Assembly (NCBI RefSeq): GCF_032911225.1
Contig: NZ_CP136600.1
Coordinates: 124,001 to 188,000, forward strand
Source: Thalassotalea fonticola
GTDB taxonomy: Bacteria; Pseudomonadota; Gammaproteobacteria; Enterobacterales; Alteromonadaceae
DNA length: 64,000 nucleotides
Reading direction: 5' to 3'
Part shown: piece after piece, positions 17,955 to 28,360 of the stretch
How positions within the stretch are numbered: position 1 is the first letter of the stretch
Layout: the number at the start of each line of letters is the position of its first letter
The notes under the pieces: generated by a model
What the model was told of the DNA's origin: nothing
Seen by the model: only the letters and a program-made list of their open reading frames with translations
Databases searched by the model: none
Made by a program: the position numbers and the translations under genes

Positions 17955-19922
17955 GTGGGCCATTTCTTTGAAATTATCGCTATTTTAGTTGCAGCCGTTT
18001 TCACTGTTTGGCTTTTTCGTAGGCTAAATTTACCCGCTATTTTGGCTTATTTGGTTGCCGGTACGATCGTCGGGGAACATGGCTTATCGCTGGCTGGGCA
18101 TAGTTTAAATTACGAACACTTTGCCGAACTGGGTATTGTATTCTTATTATTTACTTTGGGTTTAGAGTTTTCATTACCCAAATTAATGGCAATGCGTCAT
18201 TTGGTAATGGGCGTTGGCTCTAAGCAAGTTGGTATTAGTTTACTGATTTTTTTAATCATAGGTTTATTTTTCGGATTTGAAATTGAAAGCGCACTAGTGA
18301 TTGGTGGTGTACTCGCACTTTCTTCAACAGCAATTGTTATCCGACAATTAAATGAAAGTGGTTCAATCAAGCGAAAGTCCGGCCAAATTTCTGTCGCGGT
18401 ACTTTTATTTCAAGACATAGCGGTAGTTCCGCTGTTAATTATTATCCCATTTCTATCAGGCACTGGTGACAGCTCTATGCTGGTGGCATTGCTATTTGCT
18501 TTACTAAAAGGCGTATTCGTAGTTGGCTTGTTGTTGTCTGCAGGTAAGTGGGTATTACCTACAATATTTAATCAAGTGGCCTTAGTCAGAACCGATGAAT
18601 TATTTGTACTAACTACCTTATTTGTAACTTTATTTGCTGCCGGGTTAACGCAATTCTTTGGTTTATCAATGGCTTTAGGTGCATTTTTAGCTGGCATGAT
18701 GCTAGGCGAATCACAATACAAGTATCAACTTGAAGCTGATATTCGACCATTTAGAGATATACTTTTAGGTCTGTTTTTTGTCACCGTTGGGATGAAACTT
18801 GATCCGGTTTTATTGTTTACTCAACCGGGAAAAATTGTTCTGTTAGTCGTCAGTTTTATGCTGATCAAAATTTTAATAATCAGGTTCCTTGCGGTTAAGG
18901 CAGGGGAATCGAAAAAAGATGCCTGGGCATCGGCATTTATGCTTGCGCAAATGGGGGAATTTGGCTTTGTACTCATCTCATTGGCAGCTACTGTGGGAGT
19001 ATTATCGCCGAAAGTCACGTCAATTCTATTAGGGGTTGGCATAATTTCTATGGCCATTACTCCATATATGATAAAAAATTCACGTAAATGGTCGGTAGCT
19101 TTAGCTTATGATAGTAAGCAAGATGACAGTGACGAGCAGATAAATATTAGCAGTAAGAAGTTATCTAATCATGTTGTTATCTGTGGATTTGGCCGAGTAG
19201 GGCAGACGGTAAGCCGATTTCTAAAACAAGAAAAAATAGATTTCGTTGCTATTGATATTGATCCTATCAGGGTAAATGAATCACGTGAAGCGGGTGAAAA
19301 TATATTGTTTGGCTCAGCTAGACAAACTGAGGTTTTAGCGGCTGCAAATTTAAGTCAGGCAAAGCTAGTCGTCATTTCATATGGCGCGGCAGAGCAATCT
19401 TTAGATGTTGTACAAAAGGTTCGTTCTATCTCTAAAAATGTGCAAATTTTAGTTAGAACACGTAATGATGACTCTTTGGTGACATTAAAAGAAGCCGGGG
19501 CTAATGAAGTTGTGCCTGAATCTTTAGAAGGTAGCTTAATGCTGGTTTCACAGGTATTAAACTTATCTGGTGTACCGTTTTCTAGAATTGTGCGCAGAGT
19601 TCAAGCTGAGCGAAAAAACCATTATCACCGTTTGCATGGTTTCTATCCCGGTGTTGATACCAATATGAGTGCTGAAGCAATTGAACGCCTTGAGTTTGTT
19701 CACCCAACGTTATTACCTGATGATGCATGGGCAAATGGCAAAACAATAGCAGAGCTTGATTTAGAGCGTCGTCGAGTTGAGATTTTAGCTGTACGTCGAG
19801 ATCAAGAGGAGTTTTCTGATTTAAATAGTGACTTTGTTTTACATGCTCAAGATACTATTGTTTTACAAGGCAAACCGCGCCGAGTTGAGCGAGTAGAACG
19901 TTACCTGCAAGAAGGTGAGTAA
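17955..19922 (+). CDS. CPA2-family cation:proton antiporter with RCK domains (KefB/KefC-like)
   Basis: 655 residues. Twelve to thirteen helices (about 1-380) of the Na+/H+ exchanger type, including FTLGLEFSLPKLMAMRH and the unwound-helix region FQDIAVVPLLIIIP; then a TrkA-N nucleotide-binding domain with HVVICGFGRVGQTVSRFL (about 405-422, GxGxxG followed by AIDIDPIRV) and a TrkA-C domain (about 560-645, ending ARDTIV-like ...QDTIVLQGKP). Expected to move K+ or Na+ against protons, gated by NAD(H) or similar ligands. GTG start with AAGGA 5 bases upstream. KefG/KefF partners were not seen next to it. A short inverted repeat follows, overlapping the stop of the convergent patatin gene. Confidence 0.92.
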   Translation: MGHFFEIIAILVAAVFTVWLFRRLNLPAILAYLVAGTIVGEHGLSLAGHSLNYEHFAELGIVFLLFTLGLEFSLPKLMAMRHLVMGVGSKQVGISLLIFLIIGLFFGFEIESALVIGGVLALSSTAIVIRQLNESGSIKRKSGQISVAVLLFQDIAVVPLLIIIPFLSGTGDSSMLVALLFALLKGVFVVGLLLSAGKWVLPTIFNQVALVRTDELFVLTTLFVTLFAAGLTQFFGLSMALGAFLAGMMLGESQYKYQLEADIRPFRDILLGLFFVTVGMKLDPVLLFTQPGKIVLLVVSFMLIKILIIRFLAVKAGESKKDAWASAFMLAQMGEFGFVLISLAATVGVLSPKVTSILLGVGIISMAITPYMIKNSRKWSVALAYDSKQDDSDEQINISSKKLSNHVVICGFGRVGQTVSRFLKQEKIDFVAIDIDPIRVNESREAGENILFGSARQTEVLAAANLSQAKLVVISYGAAEQSLDVVQKVRSISKNVQILVRTRNDDSLVTLKEAGANEVVPESLEGSLMLVSQVLNLSGVPFSRIVRRVQAERKNHYHRLHGFYPGVDTNMSAEAIERLEFVHPTLLPDDAWANGKTIAELDLERRRVEILAVRRDQEEFSDLNSDFVLHAQDTIVLQGKPRRVERVERYLQEGE

Positions 19923-19928
19923 CGGGTT

Positions 19929-19954
19929 ATACCATTCCTTATGAAGAATGGTAT
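19929..19954. repeat. Inverted repeat between convergent genes
   Basis: ATACCATTC / GAATGGTAT, 9-bp perfect stem with an 8-base loop. It lies between the antiporter stop and the patatin stop and touches the latter. Probably a shared 3' hairpin; the flanking T-runs are weak. A half-copy (ATACCATTC) recurs at 21151. Confidence 0.5.
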
Positions 19955-21105
19955 TAAATATTTAAAAACTCTCTGATCTGAGCTTCTTGCGCCATTGCAT
20001 CATTAAAACCAACTTGGATAAGGCGTTTGCAATAGTTTTGTTCAAACATAATGTAAGAGGTCAGTGAAGAATCAGAGTCTTTGCCGCTGCCCATCAATCG
20101 TAATATAAACTTTAATGCCCACTTTAATTCGTCATAGTGCTCATGAGCTAGTACATGAAAGTTCTGGCTCGGATTGATCAAAAAACTCTCTACTTGTTTT
20201 AAATCAGATTGGAAATTTCGCTTAGCTTCAGGAATGAGGCTTACGGTTTTATTAACTCGATGCATACGTTCTAAATCACTGTTTAATGCCTCTGAAAATA
20301 CCGTATCCATTAAATGACCGGCAATCTCAGCATTAGTTGGCGGTCGATGAAAATCGACCGCATGATGAATAGTTTGTTGTGGTTGCTCTACACCAATAAT
20401 AAATATTTTTTCGGCGCCTAGATGAATTGGCGTGCTTAATGGTGATAACTGGCTGACTGAGCCGTCACCAAAATGCTCTTTTTTAATTTTTATTGACGGA
20501 AATATTAACGGGATAGAGGAAGATGCTAATAAATGGTCGGTATGTAAGGTTGTCTGCACACCTCTACGTTTTGATCTCTGCCAAGGCGTAATGGATTTAT
20601 CGGCTTGATAAAAGCTAATTGAATCGCCACTAGTGTAACTTGAAGCCGTAATTGCAATTGATGATAAATAACCATTATTTATATTGCCATCGATTCGTTT
20701 AAAATCGACTACTTGATTTAACAATACTCGCAAAGGCTCATTGTTTAACAAGCTCATCGCTTTTTTCGGCGCATAGCCTGCCCGATAAGAGCTTAATAAA
20801 CCATAGAGAATATGGCCAAACACTTTTCTCGCTTTCGAGTGATAAATACTGCTGGTATGCAGGTGATTCCAAACATACTCTAAGCGGCGAATGCCTAAAT
20901 GATAACAGGATGCATAACACGCTATAGTCGTTGCGTTTATTGCTCCGGCTGATGTGCCTGATATGATCGGAAAGGGAATACCATGATTGCGCGGCATAAA
21001 CTTGGAAATGGCTTTTAATACGCCAACTTGATACGCCGCACTTGCGCCACCACCAGTAAGTAATAGAGCTGTTTTACATCCTTTGTAACTTTTTTTAGGG
21101 CTCAT
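19954..21105 (-). CDS. Patatin-like phospholipase
   Basis: 383 residues. The patatin fold signatures are complete: oxyanion-hole glycines TGGGASAAYQVGVL (about residue 18), nucleophile elbow GTSAG (serine about residue 50, IISGTSAGAINATT), and the catalytic-dyad aspartate in FGDGSVSQ (about 215). After the catalytic core, about 120 residues of helical C-terminus follow, as in RssA/YchK-like or DUF3336-type members. Expected cytoplasmic or membrane-associated lipid acyl hydrolase; no signal peptide. A TTG at 21108 precedes the ATG at 21105; the ATG was taken. No operon partner; convergent with the antiporter. Confidence 0.9.
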   Translation of the reverse strand: MSPKKSYKGCKTALLLTGGGASAAYQVGVLKAISKFMPRNHGIPFPIISGTSAGAINATTIACYASCYHLGIRRLEYVWNHLHTSSIYHSKARKVFGHILYGLLSSYRAGYAPKKAMSLLNNEPLRVLLNQVVDFKRIDGNINNGYLSSIAITASSYTSGDSISFYQADKSITPWQRSKRRGVQTTLHTDHLLASSSIPLIFPSIKIKKEHFGDGSVSQLSPLSTPIHLGAEKIFIIGVEQPQQTIHHAVDFHRPPTNAEIAGHLMDTVFSEALNSDLERMHRVNKTVSLIPEAKRNFQSDLKQVESFLINPSQNFHVLAHEHYDELKWALKFILRLMGSGKDSDSSLTSYIMFEQNYCKRLIQVGFNDAMAQEAQIREFLNI

Positions 21106-21490
21106 CAATAATACAACTTATTAGACTTTATATGAGATATGTTGGAGCTTATACCATTCTGCACAAAGAATGAGTCACGCAGCATAAAACTATTTCAGCA
21201 TCGCTCTTGGGGGATTATCAAACCCACGATAACGGCCAAAAATTTAAAGAAGATATAATAACTATCTGCTTCAAATTTAGATTGTTCTATTGCGTTTGAT
21301 AAGCACTGAGTTGACGATATACTTATGCAAATTTGTATTACGTAACAATTTAATAATGATTTAAATATTTGTCTTTGTAAAGTTATTAGACGGAAAATAC
21401 AAATGAAAATATTGAAGCTTGCAAAGGGTTTAAAAATGAGCCAACTCTATAAATATCCCTGTTCAGTGGCATTCCTTCATCCCTTAAATT
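21106..21490. other. Intergenic region between patatin and ybiT-like genes
   Basis: About 385 bases. It should hold the promoter of the leftward patatin gene. A possible 29-codon reading frame at 21403 (MKILKLAKG...) has no clear ribosome-binding site and is not called. Otherwise nothing recognisable. Confidence 0.4.
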
Positions 21491-21524
21491 AAAAACGCTG
21501 TGCTTAAAGAAGCACAGCGTTTTA
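21491..21524 (-). terminator. Terminator of the ABC-F gene
   Basis: Stem AAAACGCTGTGCT / AGCACAGCGTTTT, 13 pairs with a 6-base loop. On the minus strand the transcript ends in a run of U. It lies about 45 bases after the ABC-F stop. Confidence 0.85.
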
Positions 21525-21567
21525 GTTATTACTGCCTGTAACCACTATCCGTAGAAGGCGATTATAT

Positions 21568-23160
21568 TTACCCTTGGGTTTTTAAGTAATCTTCATACGA
21601 GCCAGAAAAATCGATGTAACCATCATTGGTTAATTCGATAATGCGAGTCGCAAGAGTAGAAACAAACTCACGGTCATGAGAAACAAATACTAACGTACCT
21701 TCGTATTTTTCTAAAGCCATGTTTAATGCTTCAATTGATTCCATATCCATGTGGTTGGTTGGCTCATCCATCACTAAAATGTTTGGCTTTTGCATCATCA
21801 TTTTACCAAACAACATGCGACCTTGCTCACCACCAGACAAAACTTTAACTGATTTGTAAATATCATCAGCAGAGAACAATAAACGACCTAAGTAGCCACG
21901 GATCACTTGTTCATCATCACCTTCGCTGCGCCATTGACTCATCCAGTCGAATAAGGTCATGTCGTTTTCAAAGTCAGTGGCATGGTCTTGCGCATAATAA
22001 GCAATTTGAGCATTTTCAGACCATTTCGCTGAGCCCGTTTCTGGCATATATTCAACTTCACCCATTAAGGTACGTAAAAGTGTTGTTTTACCAATACCGT
22101 TTTCACCAATAACCGCAATTTTTTCACCAACTTCAGCCATCAAGTTGAGGTTTTTCAGTACGTGATTATCACCGAAGCTTTTGCTCATGTTTTCTATTAC
22201 TAATGAGTTACGGAATAATTTCTTTTCTTGATCAAAACGGATGAACGGCGTTACTCGGCTTGATACTTTAACTTCATCAAGTTTAATTTTATCTAATTGC
22301 TTGGCACGAGAGGTTGCTTGTTTCGCTTTAGAAGCGTTAGCAGAGAAACGACGTACAAAGTCTTGTAACTCGCTAATTTGCGCTTTCTTCTTTTCGTTGC
22401 CGGCCATTAACGTAGCGCGGGCTTGTGTTGCTGCCAGCATGTATTGATCATAGTTACCTGGGTAAATGCGTAATTCGCCAAAATCTAGATCGGCCATATG
22501 GGTACATACACTGTTTAAGAAGTGTCTATCATGCGAGATGATGATCATGGTTGATTCACGTTCATTTAGAATGTCTTCTAACCATTGAATCGTGTGTATA
22601 TCCAAGTTGTTGGTAGGCTCATCTAAAAGTAAGATATCTGGATCTGAAAACAAAGCTTGCGCAAGAAGTACACGAAGCTTCCAACCTGGGGCTACATCGC
22701 TCATTGGGCCAAAGTGCTGACTAACTGGAATACCTAAGCCTAATAACAATTCACCGGCACGGCTTTCTGCAGTATAGCCGTCCATTTCAGCAAATTCAGT
22801 TTCAAGATCGGCTACCTTCATACCGTCTTCTTCACTCATCTCAGCTAACGAATAAATACGATCACGTTCTTCTTTAATTGCCCATAACTCGGCGTGGCCC
22901 ATAATTACCGTATCTACTACCGAGTATTCTTCATAGGCGAATTGATCTTGACGTAATTTACCAACACGTTGGTTAACGTCGACTGAAACAGTTCCGCCAG
23001 ATTGCTCTAAATCACCACCTAAAATTTTCATGAAGGTTGATTTACCACAACCGTTAGCACCAATTAAACCAAAGCGGTTACCACCACCAAATTTAACTGA
23101 AATGTTTTCAAATAAAGGTTTAGCACCAAATTGCATGGTGATGTTAGCTGTTGAGATCAA
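21568..23160 (-). CDS. ybiT: ABC-F family ATPase, YbiT type
   Basis: 530 residues, the same length as E. coli YbiT and very similar in phrasing ([20 protein letters not shown]). Two ABC cassettes on one chain without membrane domain: Walker [10 protein letters not shown] (about residue 38) and GENGIGKTT (about 355); signature regions [15 protein letters not shown] and [14 protein letters not shown]; Walker [14 protein letters not shown] and [13 protein letters not shown]; the linker (about 245-305) is charged and helical. ABC-F proteins bind the ribosomal E site and modulate translation or rescue stalled ribosomes. Start is TTG, with AGGA 8 bases upstream, matching the E. coli start. Single gene with its own terminator. 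Confidence 0.95.
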   Translation of the reverse strand: MISTANITMQFGAKPLFENISVKFGGGNRFGLIGANGCGKSTFMKILGGDLEQSGGTVSVDVNQRVGKLRQDQFAYEEYSVVDTVIMGHAELWAIKEERDRIYSLAEMSEEDGMKVADLETEFAEMDGYTAESRAGELLLGLGIPVSQHFGPMSDVAPGWKLRVLLAQALFSDPDILLLDEPTNNLDIHTIQWLEDILNERESTMIIISHDRHFLNSVCTHMADLDFGELRIYPGNYDQYMLAATQARATLMAGNEKKKAQISELQDFVRRFSANASKAKQATSRAKQLDKIKLDEVKVSSRVTPFIRFDQEKKLFRNSLVIENMSKSFGDNHVLKNLNLMAEVGEKIAVIGENGIGKTTLLRTLMGEVEYMPETGSAKWSENAQIAYYAQDHATDFENDMTLFDWMSQWRSEGDDEQVIRGYLGRLLFSADDIYKSVKVLSGGEQGRMLFGKMMMQKPNILVMDEPTNHMDMESIEALNMALEKYEGTLVFVSHDREFVSTLATRIIELTNDGYIDFSGSYEDYLKTQG

Positions 23161-23253
23161 TGGTTATTCCTAAGGTATAAATTTTGTGCGCATTATACGC
23201 GAGAAAGCGTGCTAGAGGTAATTTATTTTATTGCTAATTTGTTAAAGAATATA

Positions 23254-23289
23254 AAATAAAAAAGGGATTAATTATCATCATTAATCCCT
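23254..23289 (-). terminator. Terminator of ygiQ
   Basis: Stem AGGGATTAA / TTAATCCCT, 9 pairs with a 9-base loop. On the minus strand it is followed by a long U-rich stretch. It lies 30 bases beyond the ygiQ stop. Confidence 0.85.
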
Positions 23290-23318
23290 CGTCAATTTTG
23301 GCCAATATTGTTAATAAT

Positions 23319-25577
23319 TTAACGTGTTGGTTTCTTTTTCGGCTTTTTAAACTGGTCATTGCTAAAACGAGTTAGGCCTTTTTGTGCTGGTTTTTTGCCG
23401 TAAGAATTAGCTTTCTTGCGCTGTTGGCCAGGGGACGTCTTATTGCCTGCAGCATTGTTTTTGCCTCGGCGTTGACTGTTTTGTTGTTCACCACGAGTTT
23501 CTCTTGGCACTAAACATTCTGGGCCGCTGCCAATTAACTTTTTAGCTAAACCCATTTTAGTAAGAGCATCACGAATAATTGGCCAGTTGACTGGATCGTG
23601 ATAACGCAATATCGCTTTGTGCAAGCGACGTTGTATTGTACCTTTGGGTACGGGTACTGGCGCATTGTCTTTACGAATTTTATTCAAAGAATCCACTTCG
23701 GTATGATAAATAGTCGTAGCATTTGCCAAAGGAGAAGGATAAAAATTTTGTACTTGATCGAGCTTGAAGTTATTACTTTTTAGCCAAAGCGCCAAGTTCA
23801 CCATATCTTTATTGGTTGTGCCAGGGTGAGCCGAGATAAAGTACGGGATCAAATATTGCTTTTTACCGGCAAGCTTAGAGTAATGATCAAACATTTCTTT
23901 AAATTTGTCGTATGAGCCCATGCCTGGTTTCATCATTTTTGCTAATGGTCCATCTTCGGTGTGCTCCGGAGCTATTTTTAAATAGCCACCAACATGATGC
24001 GTAGCAAGCTCTTTAACATATTCAGGGTCTTGAATCGCTAAATCATAACGAACACCTGAGGCAATAAGAACTTTCTTAATACCCGGTACTTTGCGAGCTT
24101 TACGATACAGTTCAACAGTTGGTGTTTGATCTGTATCCATATGACCACAAATATCAGGCCACACACAAGAAGGGCGGCGACAAGTTGCTTCTGCTTTCGG
24201 GCTTTTACAACGCAATTGATACATGTTGGCCGTAGGGCCTCCTAAATCAGAGATAACACCGGTAAAACCCGGTACTTTGTCTTGAATATCTTTTATTTCG
24301 TTGATAATTGACTCTTGTGAACGCGATTGAATAATGCGGCCTTCATGTTCGGTAATTGAACAGAATGAACACCCGCCAAAACATCCTCTCATAATGTTAA
24401 TCGATGTTTTGATCATATCGTAAGCAGGAATTTTGGCATCACCATAACTTGGGTGTGGGATACGCGCATACGGTAGGGCAAATACGCCATCCATTTCTTG
24501 TTCATTTAACGGCAATGCAGGAGGATTTAACCAAATAATTCTATCGCCATGACTTTGTACTAAGGCACGTGCGCTGGCCGGATTTACTTCTTGATGAAAA
24601 ATACGTGACGCATGGGCATACAACATTTTGTTGTTCACTACTTGCTCATAACTAGGCAATTTAACGTAGGTTTTTTCCCACGGCTTATATTTTTTATCCC
24701 AGGTTTTGTTTTGATAGTCACTAATTTGAATTGGTACTGCATCTTTCGTCACGTCAACAACTGAAGCGCCACTCGCATTGCTCGTGCCTTCATTTTTATC
24801 ACAATTACTTGGCGTCATATCTTGATATGGGCTGATAATAGGATCAATTTTACCTGGTCGATCAATGTCACGGGAGTCAATGCCGCGCCATTCTTCAAGT
24901 GGTGTTTTACGAATAAAAGCAGTACCGCGAACGTCAGTAATGGTACTTACATTTTCACCGCGCGATATACGGTGGGCAACTTCCACCAGTGGACGTTCTG
25001 CATTTCCGTAAATAAGAATATCGGCTTTAGCATCAAATATAACACTACGGCGTACTTTATCTGACCAATAATCATAATGAGCAATGCGGCGTAAGCTGGC
25101 TTCAATACCACCAATAACTACCGGAACACCTTTATAGGCTTCCTTGCAGCGCTGGGTATATACCATTACCGCTCTGTCAGGGCGCTTACCACCTTCATTG
25201 TTTGGAGTATAGGCATCATCATGGCGCATACGACGCTCAGCGGTATAGCGGTTGATCATTGAGTCCATATTACCGCCAGTAACACCAAAGAATAAGTTTG
25301 GTTTACCTAACGTCATGAACGCATCTTTTGAATGCCAATCAGGCTGAGAGATCATGCCAACACGAAACCCCTGTGCTTCCAGCATCCGGCCAATAATAGC
25401 CATACCAAAAGAAGGATGATCAACATAGGCATCGCCGGTTACCAAAATAATGTCACAGCTATCCCACCCCAAGTCATCCATTTCTTTTCTAGACATAGGA
25501 AAAAATGGCGTTGAGCCGTAGCATTCAGCCCAGTATTTAGGGTATTCAAATAACTCTGTTTTTGGTAATGGGATCAT
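23319..25577 (-). CDS. ygiQ: YgiQ family radical SAM protein
   Basis: 752 residues. Conserved N-terminus ([24 protein letters not shown]), a B12-binding-like region ([17 protein letters not shown]... [13 protein letters not shown]), then the radical SAM core with the 4Fe-4S motif [15 protein letters not shown] (about residue 400) and the family stretch [14 protein letters not shown]. The C-terminus (after about 680) is a Lys/Arg/Asn/Gln-rich tail. In the family the chemistry is not established. The gene stands alone with a terminator; the upstream neighbour, the S9 peptidase, is divergent with about 220 bases between. Nothing is missing compared with the family. Confidence 0.95.
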   Translation of the reverse strand: MIPLPKTELFEYPKYWAECYGSTPFFPMSRKEMDDLGWDSCDIILVTGDAYVDHPSFGMAIIGRMLEAQGFRVGMISQPDWHSKDAFMTLGKPNLFFGVTGGNMDSMINRYTAERRMRHDDAYTPNNEGGKRPDRAVMVYTQRCKEAYKGVPVVIGGIEASLRRIAHYDYWSDKVRRSVIFDAKADILIYGNAERPLVEVAHRISRGENVSTITDVRGTAFIRKTPLEEWRGIDSRDIDRPGKIDPIISPYQDMTPSNCDKNEGTSNASGASVVDVTKDAVPIQISDYQNKTWDKKYKPWEKTYVKLPSYEQVVNNKMLYAHASRIFHQEVNPASARALVQSHGDRIIWLNPPALPLNEQEMDGVFALPYARIPHPSYGDAKIPAYDMIKTSINIMRGCFGGCSFCSITEHEGRIIQSRSQESIINEIKDIQDKVPGFTGVISDLGGPTANMYQLRCKSPKAEATCRRPSCVWPDICGHMDTDQTPTVELYRKARKVPGIKKVLIASGVRYDLAIQDPEYVKELATHHVGGYLKIAPEHTEDGPLAKMMKPGMGSYDKFKEMFDHYSKLAGKKQYLIPYFISAHPGTTNKDMVNLALWLKSNNFKLDQVQNFYPSPLANATTIYHTEVDSLNKIRKDNAPVPVPKGTIQRRLHKAILRYHDPVNWPIIRDALTKMGLAKKLIGSGPECLVPRETRGEQQNSQRRGKNNAAGNKTSPGQQRKKANSYGKKPAQKGLTRFSNDQFKKPKKKPTR

Positions 25578-25799
25578 GTAATAGCGTGACCTTTAAAAGC
25601 GTTTACGATGGTTTTGATTGCAACCGGAAAATAATCGGGCGGATTATAGCAGACTTCATATTGATTGTGTGGTTAAAAATTGTACAGGCGTTACAAAGCA
25701 TTACATAAAATGTAAATTTTTGTCTGTTAGGGTGATTGATTTGTACTCTTGTTTTTTGCTTTAATGGCAGCACAAAAAAATTTAAATGAATTTTAAACT

Positions 25800-28274
25800 A
25801 TGAAATATCCATTACTTGTTGCTTCAATTAGCGTATTTTTAACGGCTTGTGCGGCAAACGACAGTGCACCAGAAGACGCTGGTAGCACCACTATAAATAC
25901 TGCAATGACTGCTCCGGTTAAAGGTGAAGCGGTACAAACTGCAGATCAAGACCTACAAATTACTCTTGAAAAAGTAATGTCTGATCCTGATTGGTTCGCA
26001 CGTTCACCATCATCTTGGTATTGGGGGGATGACAACCAAACGGTATTCTACAAACAAAAACGCTTAGGTAACCCAATAAAAGATTTGTTCAAAAAGTCTT
26101 TAACTGTTGAAGGTAATGGCAATAAAGTTGCCTATAGCAATATGCACATTGCCGCCGACGATGGCGCGATTGTTAGCAATGATGGTAAGCAAGAATTATA
26201 TACCTTTAAGGGCAATGTATTTTTAAAAGACATTGCTACGCAAACCGTTTACCAACTGACGTATACTTCAGCGGTTGAAAGTCAGGCTATGTTTTTAGCC
26301 GATGACCGTGTTAGCTATCGTGTCGGCAATGTTTTTTATGCGCATGATGTTAAAAATAATCAGATTCGTGAACTAGCGAACTTGCAAATGATTAACACTC
26401 CAGACAGTAAAAAAGATGAACAAACTTATATCGCTAAAGAGCAAGAAAAGCTTATAAACTATGTTGCGTTGCAAAAACGCAATAAGGGCTTAAAAGCGGA
26501 TGAAAAAAGTAAACTACGTAGCGAAAATGACACCATTACCACGTCGGTATTTTATTTCGGCGCTGGGAAAAAAGTAGTGCAAGCGCAACTCTCACCAAAT
26601 GGTGAAATGATGGTTGTCAGTGTGGCTAAATCTGAGTCGTGGAGTAATGCTGGCGATATCATGCCAAATTACATCACTGATGAAGCAACTATTGATCCAC
26701 AAAAAGTTCGCCGCCGTGTATCTGATAACCGTAAATATCAAGAAGATGTGTATTTACTAGATTTAGTAAATGATGCGCAATACTTGTTAGGGTATGATGC
26801 TCTACCTGGCTATGATGACGATGTATTAGCATCTGTTAAAGCTGAAAACTACAAACGCGAAGGTAAAGAATACATATCTGAGAAGTCTCCTCGTAATATT
26901 CACCTAATGAACAACAGCATTCAATGGCATAAAAGCTCAAACCAAGTGGCCATCATGATGGAAGCTTGGGATAACAAAGACCGTTGGATTGCCACAATCG
27001 ACTTTGACAACAAGAAATTTGTTAGCCAACACCGTTTACATGATGATGCCTGGATAAATTGGGAATTTAACGATTATGGCTGGTTTGATGAAAGTGAAAC
27101 GCTTTACTACCAATCAGAAGAGTCTGGTTTTGGTCATCTTTATATAAAACCTGTAGATGGCAAAGCGAAAGCATTAACATCTGGCAACTATGAAGTTCGT
27201 GACTTAACTAAAACAGCAGATGAAGACAGCTTTTATTTTCAAGCAAATAAAACTCACCCAGGTATTTATGAAATTTATAACGTAACCGTTGATAGTGCAA
27301 AAATTACCGCTATTACAGAATTAGGTGGCAACAATAGTTATTCCTTATCGCCAGATGAAACAAAGTTATTGATTGAGCATTCAACGACAACAATGCCTCC
27401 AGAGCTTTATGTACAAGATGTAACTGCTGGCGCAACTGCTAAGCGTTTAACTCATACGGTAACTGAAGAATTCTTAAACATGCCGTGGACAGCGCCAACA
27501 ATTGTAGAAGTGCCTTCTTCAAATACCAAGCAAGGTGTATTCTCTCGAGTTTATCAACCAACGCCAACAGATGGAGCAAGTGCAACCGTACAAGGTAAAG
27601 CAGTAATGTTTGTACATGGCGCAGGTTACTTACAAAATTCTCATTTAGGTTGGTCGGGATATTTCCGAGAATTTATGTTCCACTCGATGTTGGTGCAGCA
27701 AGGCTATACCGTTATCGATATGGATTACCGTGCATCGAAAGGTTACGGCCGCGACTGGCGTACAGCTATTTATCGTCATATGGGGAAACCTGAAGTAGAA
27801 GATATGCTTGATGGCGTTAATTGGTTAGTTGAAAATGCCAACATCGATAAAGAAAGAGTTGGTGTTTACGGCGGCTCTTACGGTGGTTTTTTAACGTTAA
27901 TGAGTATGTTCACAGAACCTGAAGTATTCCAGGCGGGTTCGGCATTACGCTTGGTATCTGATTGGACATCATATAATCACGGTTATACGTCAAACATTTT
28001 AAATACGCCTGAAGATGATAAAATAGCTTTCGAGCGTAGCTCGCCAATTTATTTTGCCGAAGGCTTAGAAAAACCGTTGTTAATTAATGCGCCAATGGTT
28101 GATGACAATGTGTTTTTCCAAGACACCGTTCGTTTAGTACAGCGTTTAATTGAACTTGAAAAACAAAACTTTGAAACCGCTATTTACCCAGTTGAACCGC
28201 ACGGCTTTGTCCAACCAAGCAGTTGGTTAGATGAATATAGACGTATTTATAAGTTGTTTGAGAACAATTTATAA
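25800..28274 (+). CDS. S9 family peptidase (DPP-IV/prolyl-oligopeptidase-like) lipoprotein
   Basis: 824 residues. The N-terminus is a lipoprotein signal (VFLTAC, cysteine at residue 18), so the enzyme is likely anchored to a membrane. Residues about 60-590 form the beta-propeller expected of the DPP-IV N-domain (for example YYQSEESGFGHLYI, DLTKTADEDSFYF). The alpha/beta-hydrolase C-domain carries AVMFVHGAGYLQ, MDYRASKGYGRDWR, the nucleophile motif GVYGGSYGGFLTLM (serine about residue 695), the aspartate in NAPMVDDNVF and the histidine in PVEPHGFVQPSSW, giving a complete triad. Role: cleaving dipeptides or oligopeptides outside the inner membrane. The 3' end shares a bidirectional terminator with the TonB receptor. 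Confidence 0.93.
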   Translation: MKYPLLVASISVFLTACAANDSAPEDAGSTTINTAMTAPVKGEAVQTADQDLQITLEKVMSDPDWFARSPSSWYWGDDNQTVFYKQKRLGNPIKDLFKKSLTVEGNGNKVAYSNMHIAADDGAIVSNDGKQELYTFKGNVFLKDIATQTVYQLTYTSAVESQAMFLADDRVSYRVGNVFYAHDVKNNQIRELANLQMINTPDSKKDEQTYIAKEQEKLINYVALQKRNKGLKADEKSKLRSENDTITTSVFYFGAGKKVVQAQLSPNGEMMVVSVAKSESWSNAGDIMPNYITDEATIDPQKVRRRVSDNRKYQEDVYLLDLVNDAQYLLGYDALPGYDDDVLASVKAENYKREGKEYISEKSPRNIHLMNNSIQWHKSSNQVAIMMEAWDNKDRWIATIDFDNKKFVSQHRLHDDAWINWEFNDYGWFDESETLYYQSEESGFGHLYIKPVDGKAKALTSGNYEVRDLTKTADEDSFYFQANKTHPGIYEIYNVTVDSAKITAITELGGNNSYSLSPDETKLLIEHSTTTMPPELYVQDVTAGATAKRLTHTVTEEFLNMPWTAPTIVEVPSSNTKQGVFSRVYQPTPTDGASATVQGKAVMFVHGAGYLQNSHLGWSGYFREFMFHSMLVQQGYTVIDMDYRASKGYGRDWRTAIYRHMGKPEVEDMLDGVNWLVENANIDKERVGVYGGSYGGFLTLMSMFTEPEVFQAGSALRLVSDWTSYNHGYTSNILNTPEDDKIAFERSSPIYFAEGLEKPLLINAPMVDDNVFFQDTVRLVQRLIELEKQNFETAIYPVEPHGFVQPSSWLDEYRRIYKLFENNL

Positions 28275-28321
28275 TCAGTAGTTTATGATGATGTGTTCCT
28301 AACGGTCTGCATCAGAGTGAT

Positions 28322-28352
28322 AAAAAATCAGGACGCGAAGTCCTGATTTTTT
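28322..28352. terminator. Bidirectional terminator between convergent genes
   Basis: Stem AAAAAATCAGGA / TCCTGATTTTTT, 12 pairs, loop of 7. It serves the S9 peptidase on the plus strand and the TonB receptor on the minus strand. Confidence 0.93.
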
Positions 28353-28360
28353 ATAAGTAG